Assembly: GCA_944739405.2 (NCBI GenBank)
Contig: OX123191.2
Location: 4,134,830-4,198,829 of the forward strand
DNA from: Euclidia mi
Lineage: Eukaryota > Arthropoda > Insecta > Lepidoptera > Erebidae
DNA: 64,000 nt
Direction of reading: 5' to 3'
Shown here: positions 45,276-54,263 of the stretch, piece after piece
How the letters are laid out: each line of letters starts with the position of its first letter
Position numbering within the stretch: position 1 is the first letter of the stretch
The notes under the pieces: generated by a model
Database searches by the model: none
Told to the model about the DNA's origin: nothing
What the model saw: only the letters and a program-made list of their open reading frames with translations
Made by a program: the position numbers and the translations under genes

Positions 45276-46264
45276 ATGGAGAAAAATATTAAAATAGAAT
45301 TAATGAAGTCTGTAGACTCCATAAAGAATAAAATAAAACAAATGAAAAACCAGGAACACTCTACGAACTTGTCACTTGAAAAAATGTTAAAACCTGTCAC
45401 AGATCCCCTTAAAACTCTAGTTGATTCAAATAAAACATTAGAAAAAATACAAAATTTTGAAAAGACACACTTTAATTTTGAAGACGTGGAATTGGGTGAC
45501 ATTAATACTAGCTCATCTACTAAGTTTGAAGAATGCTATGACCCAGAACTGAATTCTGTACTGAACGTTAAAAAGCCTCCCCAGACGGAATTACTGGATG
45601 ATTTAGAAATATCATTAGAGGGTCGTGATATCCATGATATTTATGACCTAAACATACCATTTGGAATAAGGAGTAAAAACAAAAAAATATTAATGGGTAA
45701 TTCAATAGTTTCGTTTTCTAAAATAGTGCAAATAATGATAATACCATTTTAATTAATGTTGGTGACAAAAGCTTCAATTTAACCCCTGGTTTAAAAGAAC
45801 TTTTACTTCGAAGAAAACCTGATTTGAAACAAATATCGGGCAAAGATAAACTTGTCTATAAAGATATGTTGCATTATACAAATGCACATAAGAGAAATTT
45901 CAATCCTAATGGGCAAATTAGAGGCGATAAAGGTATAAAATATCGTGAAATAATCAAACCATTGTTATCTGAATCGTCAAACAATAATATTGTCACAAAG
46001 TTTGGAGGAAGCTTACCAATGTTAAATAAATACAAAAATAACACTGACTTGGTATATTGGGACGTTCCTAACGAACTGGTTGACAGATTGAAACCATTAA
46101 TTGCTTCCCGAGATGCCGGTTATACAAATCATGATAATGAAATTTTGTCAATAATCGAAGAGTTAAAAGAAGCTGACATAATTAAAAAACAAATAGTCCT
46201 AATAATTTGCTTTTTATTCAGTATTATAGCTGAATTCGAGACAAATATACCTACTGAGTTGTGA
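45276..46264 (+). pseudogene. DUF8207-type Polinton protein, one frameshift
   Basis: The first part (45276-45752) opens with a KSVDSIKNKIKQMK coiled segment and EKMLKPVTDPL, then an acidic region and IPFGIRSKNKKILMGN. At about 45720-45740 the frame shifts by one. In the new frame TPGLKELLLRRKPDL continues into the annotated piece 45824-46264 with DKLVYKDMLHYTNAHKR and GIKYREIIKPLL, the conserved end of this arthropod Polinton protein. Its role is unknown in general; it is one of the core structural or accessory proteins of Maverick elements. The break probably abolishes the full-length product. Confidence 0.8.
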
Positions 46265-46266
46265 AC

Positions 46267-47829
46267 ATGAGCAAAGCTGACGTGGAAAACGAAATTCTTA
46301 AAAATGCGAGGGTGAACTATCCGCGAAGACATGTTGTCATGAGAGATATAGATGACTTGTGGCAAGCAGACTTCATTGATATGCAATCAATTTCAAAAGA
46401 AAATAAAAATTACAGATATATTCTTACCGTTATTGATTCATTTTCGAAATATGCCTGGGCCTTTTCCATGAGAAGTAAAAGCAAAGAAGATGTGTATAAC
46501 TCTTTCAAAACTTTGTTGGATAAAGGGCGTGTTCCTAAAAATCTGCAAACCGATAATGGAACAGAATTTTATAATAACAAATTTCAGAAGCTTATAAAAT
46601 CGTATCATATTAACCATTATTCAACCTTCTCAACAAAAAAAGCTTCAATAGTCGAACGATTTATCAGAACATTGAAATCTAAAATCTATAAGGAATTTAG
46701 TTTAACCTTTCGACGACCGAGGACATGAATTCATGTCCTACAAAAAAGTCCCCTTGTTTACCGACGACATGAATTCATGTCCAGATTCCGTCCTTCAATC
46801 TATGACGTTTTTTACACTGGCCTAATACATTTTATCAATTATTTCAAATGGCCTTGCATTTTTACGAATCATAGACAGCTATGATACCTTCTTCTGATCC
46901 GATTTGATGTCAAATTAAAAAGTAAAAGGACATTTCATTTCAATGCGCGCGAAACTGTGAATTTTAGCAAATGTTTGCTATTGAAAAGGGGAAACTATTA
47001 TAATGGATACATGCATATTTTTAGTTTTAATTGGTAAACCCATATTATACAGAATATAAAAATACAAAAATAAACAAAAAAATATTTTATTTTTGATAAT
47101 AATACGCTACAATTGTTGATAGAACCGGTATTCTAAGATCCGTTCAAAACAGAGAGCTATATAAAACTAAATATACACTCAAATGTTATTATTATATTTT
47201 TTTAATATTGGCTATATAAGTGGGTTTCAAGAAATTATAACTCGAACTCTTGAAACCATAAACAAAGACCTCTCAGAGCGATAACATTCAATGTCTAGAA
47301 CCGCGCGCGCGATGATGTCGTACGGCGCGGTCGTATAGCCAAATTGACGTTTTAGAGGGCGCGGTACTTGAAAGGTTAAAAGGCAATTACAATTGGGTAA
47401 ATAATACCCTCAATGATATTATTTACAAATATCTAAATCCCTGCTAATGTGAGCAATATCAATAAAAAACTGATATTAGAAAGGTATTTAAAGTTGCCAA
47501 AAAATGATAATTTAAAAAGCAAGTACAAAGTAGGTGATTATGTGCGTATCAGTAAATAAAAAGATACATTTGAAAAAGGTTATACTCCCAACTGGTCAAC
47601 AGAAATATTTAAAATTCATAAAATACAAAATACAACTCCTATAACTTACTTAATTGAAGATGCTATTTTAGGGGCATTTTATACACAAGAACTTCAAAAA
47701 ACAAAACATCCCAATATATATCTAGTCGAGAAAGTTCTTAGAAGAAAAGGTAACAGGCTTTTAGTAAAATGATTAGGTTTGTCTTCAGCTGAAAGCAGTT
47801 GGATTGATAAATCGAATGTAATATTATAA
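46267..47829 (+). pseudogene. Polinton integrase, interrupted by a piggyBac MITE
   Basis: The ATG at 46267 is preferred over the GTG six bases earlier. The N-terminal half carries the retroviral-type catalytic core: aspartate in LWQADFIDM (residue 35), LTVIDSFSKYAWAF, second aspartate in LQTDNGTEFYN, and glutamate in ASIVERFIRTLK. At 46702 a TTAA was used by a 670-bp MITE. The coding frame resumes without shift after the second TTAA (47379). Further on it has lost part of the central domain near 47445 and contains a TAA at about 47557 and a TGA replacing tryptophan at about 47771. It ends with a chromodomain-like VLRRKG...SSWIDKSN motif. It would have inserted the element into chromosomes. 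Confidence 0.85.
46706..47375. mobile_element. piggyBac-type MITE (670 bp)
   Basis: Ends CCTTTCGACGACCGAG and, inverted, CCTTTCAAGTACCGCG; TTAA at 46702-46705 and 47376-47379. The integrase frame continues across when one TTAA and the element are ignored. No transposase. The left end carries two copies of a palindrome, GGACATGAATTCATGTCC (46721-46738) and GACATGAATTCATGTC (46766-46781). A GC-rich CGCGCGCG patch lies near the right end. Confidence 0.85.
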
Positions 47830-47903
47830 ATAAAATAACGTTAACAAACTCGAATCACATAACTATTTATTAAAGTATTTAAACCGGAATCATCAGTCTT
47901 ATA

Positions 47904-48680
47904 ATGTGTTTTGGAGAGAGTAGTCTTCTCAATTGGCTTATTAATAATTTACCATTTGAATTACACTTATCAGGATATAATTACTGTGGCCCTGGTACTA
48001 AATTAATAAAAATACTAAAAAAAGGAGATAACGGCGTAAATAAGTTGAACGAATACTGCAAAGATCACGATATTGCATATCACAAGTCATCAAACTTAAA
48101 GGATCGACATAAGGCTGATTTAATTTTGTTAAAAATGGCGAAAGAGCGAGCGGTTGCTTCGGATGCCAGTATAGCTGAAAAACTTGCGGCACGCTTAGTA
48201 AGTAAGGCTATGTCAGCAAAAATTAAAACTGGTTCTGGTTTGGACAAAAAGCATTCTCCAAAAATTACACCTGGAAAAGGGTTAAAAAGTAAATTAAAAT
48301 CTGTTATTACAAAAGCAAAATGGCATATCAAAAAATTTAAACCTAAGAGCAAGAAAATGGCAATAGAATTAGCTATTGCCGCTACTAGAGAATTGGCTGA
48401 TGATTCATCGATTAAGCTCCCTCGCGTTATTCCTATTCCAAAAACTGGGGGAGTATTACCTTTGATTCCTTTTTTTGCGGGATTATCAGCTGCGGGAGCT
48501 TTAGCAGGCGGTGCAGCTGGTATTGCTAAAACCATAAATGAATTCAAAATGGCTAAAAAGCTGTATGAAGAATCGAGAAGACATAATGAAAAAATGGAAG
48601 CTCTATGTATTGGGAAAGGACTACACCTTAAACCACATAAAGGCGGCCTTAGAATTTTCGTATCAAAAGAAAAAAAATAA
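47904..48680 (+). CDS. Polinton minor capsid protein with phospholipase A2-like domain
   Basis: 258 residues, intact. Residues 24-62 form a PLA2-like core: the calcium loop YCGPG (27-31) and the catalytic pair in CKDHDIAYH (His55, Asp56), as in parvoviral VP1 and secreted PLA2 enzymes. A lysine-rich central part follows. About residues 182-208 are a glycine/alanine-rich hydrophobic segment (VLPLIPFFAGLSAAGALAGG) like adenovirus-type minor capsid or membrane-lytic proteins, then a charged helix and GKGLHLKPHKGGL. It likely helps the particle cross membranes. TATTTAAA is at 47876-47883. Confidence 0.85.
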   Translation: MCFGESSLLNWLINNLPFELHLSGYNYCGPGTKLIKILKKGDNGVNKLNEYCKDHDIAYHKSSNLKDRHKADLILLKMAKERAVASDASIAEKLAARLVSKAMSAKIKTGSGLDKKHSPKITPGKGLKSKLKSVITKAKWHIKKFKPKSKKMAIELAIAATRELADDSSIKLPRVIPIPKTGGVLPLIPFFAGLSAAGALAGGAAGIAKTINEFKMAKKLYEESRRHNEKMEALCIGKGLHLKPHKGGLRIFVSKEKK

Positions 48681-49050
48681 GATATCGGCTACCCAAACGA
48701 GCCTTAACTAACTTTGACATTTTAAAGTACAGGAATAGAATTCCTTATTTTAGATGTGTCTTTATGAGAGATGAGCTCCCTAAATATCCTTATAAAAAAG
48801 AATGTGGAGTTATTAATTTGGATAGTACAAAAAATCCTGGTTCTCATTGGGTAGCCTATGCAAAATATAATGATTATGTTGAGTATTTTGACAGTTATGG
48901 AAATCTAAACCTCCGAAGGAATTTATAAAACATGTAGGTTCTAACATTCAATATAATTATGAAAACATACAACGTGATCACCCCTTCATTTGTGGATATT
49001 TATGTTTAAATTTCTTAAGGAATTTTTGGTATAATCATGAAATAAAATAA
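48681..49050 (+). pseudogene. Polinton cysteine protease (adenain/Ulp1-like), one frameshift
   Basis: The frame follows directly on the stop of the PLA2 gene. RALTNFDILKY and FMRDELP lead to GVINLDSTKNPGSHWVAY, which contains the catalytic histidine, then YFDSYG with the aspartate. At about 48902-48907 one base appears to be missing, and the frame shifts to PPKEFIKHVG and on to HPFICGYLCLNFL with the catalytic cysteine, ending at 49050. No in-frame ATG is visible at the start. It would mature capsid proteins. The family is small (about 125-200 residues). Confidence 0.8.
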
Positions 49051-49083
49051 ACAGGATCATCTAAAAGAGTTCAGTTTGCAAGC

Positions 49084-49497
49084 ATGTCTACTACGGTTAC
49101 CATCTCTGGAAATAAATCGGAACTGATTTCTTATTTTCAACCACCTCTTCATTTATCTGATCAGTACGAGTGCGGTTTACTATACTTTTCAGTATTAAAA
49201 ACAAGACCGAATGTGCCCGTTAATAACAGCAGTTTAACAGCTGTTATCAGAATTGAATGTGAACTTGTGCACAGTTCATACTGCAACGGATTACCAACTC
49301 ATTTTATTCATGAATTTATATCTGATACTGCTCCAAGTCACGGCTACATAGAAATACCTCAGAACGTTACTTACTTTCCAGTTAACAAAAATATAATTTC
49401 ATCTATAACTGTTAGGATTGTAGATCAGTTTGGTTACTGTATTGACCTTGGTGAAGAAAATATTCAATTACGTCTTCATTTAAGAAAAGCAAAATGA
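49084..49497 (+). CDS. Polinton penton-like minor capsid protein (single jelly roll)
   Basis: 137 residues, intact. The C-terminal two thirds match the conserved arthropod Polinton pattern: GLPTHFIHEF, GYIEIPQNVTYFPV, then ITVRIVDQFGYCIDLGEENIQLRLHLRK, a strand-rich jelly-roll. The N-terminal segment is shorter than I would expect. The stop TGA overlaps the next ATG (49494-49497). Confidence 0.75.
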   Translation: MSTTVTISGNKSELISYFQPPLHLSDQYECGLLYFSVLKTRPNVPVNNSSLTAVIRIECELVHSSYCNGLPTHFIHEFISDTAPSHGYIEIPQNVTYFPVNKNIISSITVRIVDQFGYCIDLGEENIQLRLHLRKAK

Positions 49498-49640
49498 TAG
49501 TATATTATAAAAACCCTTCAGTGAAAATAAAACGTCCTATTCCGTCAACGACCATTAAGGTGCACAGACGTAAGAAAAACGTGAAGAAATTGACTAAATC
49601 AAATAAAGATTTTCTTAAAGTTTTAGGGTTTAAGGTATGA
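49494..49640 (+). CDS. Small basic Polinton peptide (48 aa)
   Basis: Starts within the ATGA shared with the penton-like gene and ends in the ATGA shared with the capsid gene. It is rich in lysine and arginine in the middle (KVHRRKKNVKK) and ends LTKSNKDFLKVLGFKV, a C-terminus that I recall as recurring at this position in insect Mavericks. It could be a DNA-condensing core peptide. That role is inference. Confidence 0.65.
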   Translation: MIVYYKNPSVKIKRPIPSTTIKVHRRKKNVKKLTKSNKDFLKVLGFKV

Positions 49641-50833
49641 GTATACTACAGATTACCGATTAACCACACTTTGATAGTTCAATCGAAAGTTATGAAATCC
49701 ATTCATACAATCCCTACAATAACAGTTTTAGAGAAAACGATGAAATCAGAATCCCCATACATCAGCAAGATATATACGTGCTACCATCAGCCAGTTCAAT
49801 CTACATCGAAGGTCAGGCAAATCTGTTCGGTAAGGATGGGCATCCGATCAAGAAAGCTGTTACGTTTACTAATAACCCTGTTATGTACTTGTTCCAAGAC
49901 ATCAGGTACGAAATGAATGGAATTGAAATAGATCGTATAAAAAAATCTGGAATAACATCAACAATAAAGTCATACATCTCATTTAATGAAGCAGAAAGTA
50001 AAGTTTCTGCATTATGGGGTTGGAATTTAAACAGGTTCCAAAGTGATGGACATTTTAGCGTTGTGGTGCCCTTAAATAAGATTTTAGGGTTTGCAGAGGA
50101 TTACAATAAAATTGTGATAAATTGTAAACACGAACTTATATTGAATAGGAGTAATTCTAACTTAAATAGTATTATTCTTACTGATGAAGTCGTTCAGCTT
50201 CAAATAGATATACAGATAATTCAATGGAGAGTACCACATATAAAAGTTTCCGATCGAGAACGTTTAATACTTTTAAAGCACTTAGAAAGAGATAAACCTA
50301 TTCAGATGGCCTTTAGAAATTGGGATTTATATGAGTATCCTTTACTACCTAAAACCACAAAGCATTCTTGGTCAGTAAAGACTGCTTCTCAATTAGAAAA
50401 GCCTCGGTATGTTATTTTTTGCTTGCAAACTAATAGAACTAAAGACAGTTCGGTATTTGATCATTGTGAGGTGACAAATGTTACGCTCTTTTTAAATTCG
50501 CAATATTATCCTTATGAGCCTTTATCTTTAAAGTTTTGTGAGAACAAATATAGTATATTATATGAAATGTATTATGTGACATTTCGGCAGTCGTATTACA
50601 ACTCTCCGGTAGACCCGTTGCTTGATCTGCAGGATTTCAAAAAAAAGGCCCCAATCTTCATCTTAGACTGCTCGAGGCAAAACAATATTTTAAAAACTGG
50701 TCCAGTGGATGTAAGATTGGAATTTGAATGTTCAACACAAATACCAGATAAGACAACTGCATACTGTTTGATTATAAACGACCGACTTGTGGAATACAAA
50801 CCTCTGAGCAACATCGTGCGTAGATTATCATGA
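49637..50833 (+). pseudogene. Polinton major capsid protein (double jelly roll), one early stop
   Basis: The ATG at 49637-49639 overlaps the previous stop. Codon 9 (49661-49663) is TAA; after it the same frame runs unbroken to 50833 (398 codons in all). Conserved features are NDEIRIPIHQQDIYVLPS near the start, IYIEGQ, MYLFQDIRYEMNGIEID, and later SVKTASQLEKPRYVIFCLQT and YYPYEPLSL, characteristic of Polinton MCPs. The next in-frame ATG (49778) would drop the conserved N-terminal strand. It would form hexons of the particle. Apart from the stop the gene looks intact. Confidence 0.85.
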
Positions 50834-51276
50834 CTGCTATTGTAGACATCCAAGGCTTTAAAACAGAAGCAAATGAGTTTATAATAAAAGAAATTGCTAT
50901 AATATGGTGTAAACAAAGCCTGCAAGTGTTTTTAATCAAACCGCCATTTCCTTTTTACGATTTGACTAAATCGGAAAGACAACAAGTTTGCTGGATTGAA
51001 CGTAATAGAAAAATATACTGGAGCGAAGGATTTATACCTTACTCAAATTATCAATATTTAGTTTTAGATATCTTAAAAGATAAATGTGTTTTCGTTAAAG
51101 GTCTTGAAAAAGTGTCATTGTTGAAAAATATTTTAAATAGTGTTAATATAATTAATTTAGAAAATAAAGGTTGTCCTAATTTGTTAACCCTATCTGATCG
51201 CTATAAATATTCCGGAGATTTGTACAATTGTATCTATCATGACTCAATAGGTGCATTAAAAATGTTATGTGCTTAA
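50830..51276 (+). CDS. Conserved Polinton protein of unknown role (148 aa)
   Basis: Begins in the ATGA shared with the capsid gene. Pattern: VDIQGFKTEANEFIIKE, PPFPFYDLTKSERQQVCWIERN, EGFIPYSNY, FVKGLEKVSLL, GCPNLL and a C-terminal Cys/His segment (CIYHDSIGALKMLC). The opening D-x-Q-G-F plus a downstream KE recalls an RNase H-fold exonuclease, but I cannot confirm catalytic residues. Intact. Confidence 0.7.
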   Translation: MTAIVDIQGFKTEANEFIIKEIAIIWCKQSLQVFLIKPPFPFYDLTKSERQQVCWIERNRKIYWSEGFIPYSNYQYLVLDILKDKCVFVKGLEKVSLLKNILNSVNIINLENKGCPNLLTLSDRYKYSGDLYNCIYHDSIGALKMLCA

Positions 51277-51517
51277 AAAATGGTGCTTTGATAATAAACT
51301 TTTTTTAAAAGATACAATATGGATTGTTTCATTTTACTTAATCGTTTCCTATACTCACTAACATACCAATTTAGTTTTAATATATACTATGATTGGAATA
51401 TTACATGAATTGATACACATTCATAAGTACAATAAAAACTCAGCAAAGAGAACAGTTACATTGGTCACTAAGACAAGGAGTTAAATTCCTAACCTGAAAA
51501 CATAATGTTAATAATCT

Positions 51518-51650
51518 ATATCGTGAATAAAACGGATCGCAGATAACAAAAGTAGGGTATTATTGGAGGCGTCTGCGTCGCGAAACGAGCGAAGCGAGTT
51601 GAGTGACGCAGAAGTCAGAACACATTTATATTAATCGATCGAACACTACA
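51518..51650. repeat. Polinton inverted repeat module a, right
   Basis: Inverted counterpart of 42228-42347. It also contains GAAACGAGCGAAGCGAGTTG, a motif echoed at 52313-52326. Confidence 0.8.
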
Positions 51651-51787
51651 CGTGCAGTCAATCTGTTTTATCTCGATACGTCCGCATCACCTGGAATCCG
51701 AGTTACCGCGGGTTCAAGTTCCATGTAGACGAAGTCAGAGGCAAAAGCTAGTTTTGGATAAAACAATTATATAATTCATAAGTACAT

Positions 51788-52013
51788 ACATTCATAGTCT
51801 TATGCCTGTAACCCTGAAGAGGTAGGCAAATGTGTATTACTACACCCACTTTTCGCCCGATATATTTAAGTCCCACGTAATAGTGAGGCGAGCCTATTGC
51901 CGTACCGGGCACATTTCTAGACTTCATGCTGTTACTCAGAATTTCCTAACAGAAAACCCAATAACACTTTGGCCGACCCGGGAATCGAACCCGGGAGCCA
52001 CCCGATCCTACTT
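51788..52013 (-). repeat. tRNA-derived SINE carrying the RTE tail
   Basis: On the minus strand: a truncated tRNA-like head with box B (GGTTCGATTCC), the SINE body as at 7279-7449, then CGAAAAGTGGGTGTAGTAAT and the GCCTACCTCTTCAGGGTTAC end that matches the 3' terminus of the RTE LINE at 10466. Box A is missing, so it is 5'-truncated. Confidence 0.8.
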
Positions 52014-52104
52014 TCAACGTTGTTAAGATTTTGCATTCATTCATTTAAATTAACAACGAGCTGTGCAAAGATAACAGTATGTACATATAAATTATTATGA
52101 ATGC

Positions 52105-52161
52105 ATCGCTTTGCCCGAGCCGCACTGAGCGCGTCGAACGAACTTGAGAATGTTGTTTATA
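52105..52161. repeat. Polinton inverted repeat module b, right
   Basis: Counterpart of 42434-42492. Module b lies outside module a here but inside it on the left, so the arms are not collinear. Confidence 0.75.
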
Positions 52162-53552
52162 TTATGTCATCTCAAGTAAAAACATTGTTACTATGCTACC
52201 AGTATTACGATGCATCGATGAATGAAATAATATTATACTTCTAATGCCTACCGTCCGCATCGCAGATCATGTTAGTAGTGTGATTTTGGGGCGCTCTGCA
52301 TTCGAACGGAACGAAGCGAGGTGAGTGATGCAGAAGCCCCAATATTACACTACTGCCTGATATACTGCAGTCTAATGGAAGTAAGTAGCTTGGCAGTTGT
52401 TGAAATAGTAAACGCGTGTGAGAACTTTGATAGCGCGATGCAAAATTTAAGTTCCTTTGGCTTCGCTAGATGTCGTGGTTTCGCCGGCGTGCGATAGATG
52501 GCCTCCATGATGGTATGTAGGTACCGCCAAATTTCTGAGGTAGAGATAGTCTAGTGGAGATATTAACAGACCAGAAGCGCCGGCAGACAGCAAGCATGGC
52601 TCACTTCTTGAAGTCATAGTACCAGCTGTCATGCAGATTTATGTCATTTATTTTGGGGAGGTAGTATCGTTTAAAAAGTAAATAAATATAAATTCTACAA
52701 TCCAATGTGCGTCTTCCTTATGAGACATAACACTTATCACTTCCATTTCGTAACAACGAAATTCCTCTCTAAATTCAACGAAAGTTACGATGTAATAATT
52801 ACAACTTTTATCGGTTCAACAAAAAGATCCATGAGTAATTATTTATATAGTGTTTTTGTGCGTGTCCGTTATCATTAGCCGAAACACTGATAAAACGCGT
52901 CACATATATAATTTGTGCGATTAAAACATATCAACAGGCATTATATCTTTTCTTTTACTATAAACATTTTTAGTTTGAGAAATTATGTCGTAAGTATGAT
53001 GACTCAGATTTGACTAGGCCGGATGTACTTTTCGTATGGCGAATGATGAGTGATCGAAACTGACAGTTATATAGAATCCTCATTACTGCAAATTACATTG
53101 GGACAGGGACAATATTTAAAGGAGAAGTTTTGTCCAGCAGTGGGATTGTGATAGACTAAACCTCTTTAAAAACTGAAATTTTAAACATTCCTAGCTTGGC
53201 AATATAGTCGAAACGAATGTAAATCTAAAGAATATTCATCAAATGTCGAAGAGCGTAACATATATTTTCAATAAAGAAACATCTTAAAATTCTTCGATTC
53301 TCTATTTAAATCAATTTTTACTCATTCAAATCGAGAGCATTCGCCAACTTCTATTTACGTATAATAAAATCATTGAATGAATTCAAAAGTTTTAACCATG
53401 TTCTTCTGTGAAGCATAATTGAAAAGAATCGAACCGCAGTCTTGTTAACTTAGCTCTGAGGCAATGATTTCCTATGTTTATATCTTGAGAAACTCAAGTT
53501 GTTAAAGTAAATGAGAAGTAATAGAGTTTCAGTTGCATACTTGTCTTTAGTC

Positions 53553-53925
53553 TGTAACGTAGGAGACCTACCAGGTGTGTTTAGAATGAAAAATGTGAGT
53601 TGGATGTTACAATAAAAATTGATTTATTTCTCAAGTAAATCAAAACATCATTTAGCAAGCGTTTCACTAAGAAAAAATTACTAAAAAAATGTTATTTGAA
53701 AAGATATAAACAGGGTCGCGTGATTCGGCGATGGTAAAGGATTTGTTGAGGGTCCGCCTGCCGGTTCGTCCAGGAGAGGTGGTCACTTAGTTCGGTGCCG
53801 GTTCGCCAGAAGTAAGGGCGAGCGCAGCCAGCACCTCAGCATTTATAGCAGCTTGAGGTGCGGTGGGGGGCGAAGATGCAGGCGGCCGGGAGGCGGTGTC
53901 ATCACGACGTCACAGCGACGTCACA
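53553..53925 (-). repeat. LARD 3' LTR
   Basis: Matches the right LTR almost base for base except for a 27-base shorter segment near its outer end. Confidence 0.9.
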
Positions 53926-53940
53926 CACTGCCCCCATTAG
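53926..53940 (-). promoter_or_regulatory. Polypurine tract
   Basis: CTAATGGGGGCAGTG on the minus strand directly before the 3' LTR; expected primer for plus-strand DNA synthesis. Confidence 0.6.
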
Positions 53941-54263
53941 GCCAGAATTATCCCAGAGGGAAAATTCTGTGGCTGGTAGGCGGCCACTGCATTCCGGGAC
54001 CCTGAAACAGACGAGTGGTGGTGGTGTCAGTAGGTTAAATACAAGGCAACTAGTAACCCTGAAAGAGAAAAAAAAACAAGTATAACCCTCGACCATTCAT
54101 ACGTCACCAAGCATTGAACGTTCCTATTACCTGACATACATCACATTCAAAAGGCCCACACACAATCATACGTATGAACAAGCCAGCATTCATTCCCGAT
54201 GCGAGTCGTATTCATTATAATACACGACGCGCGAAGAGGTATTATACGTGAGTTTTATAGCAA

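Larger units (their letters stand above)
41888..52431. mobile_element. Polinton/Maverick element lacking DNA polymerase B
   Basis: Limits come from comparison with block 2 copy I, where about 15085-15105 is uninterrupted; the exact end bases are uncertain. The element is about 10.5 kb against the usual 15-20 kb. Genes on the plus strand run ATPase, DUF8207 protein, integrase, PLA2-like minor capsid, protease, penton-like, basic peptide, major capsid, 148-residue protein. No family B polymerase is present, so it was either deleted or supplied in trans. Inverted repeat modules occur near both ends. A SINE (51788) and a piggyBac MITE (46706) are later arrivals. Confidence 0.9.

Noticed and set aside
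46261..46266. GTG as integrase start
   Set aside because: An ATG six bases later fits eukaryotic usage and the family start.
53858..54085. 75-codon frame across the LTR edge
   Set aside because: Spans the LTR/internal boundary and matches nothing; chance frame in GC-rich LTR sequence.
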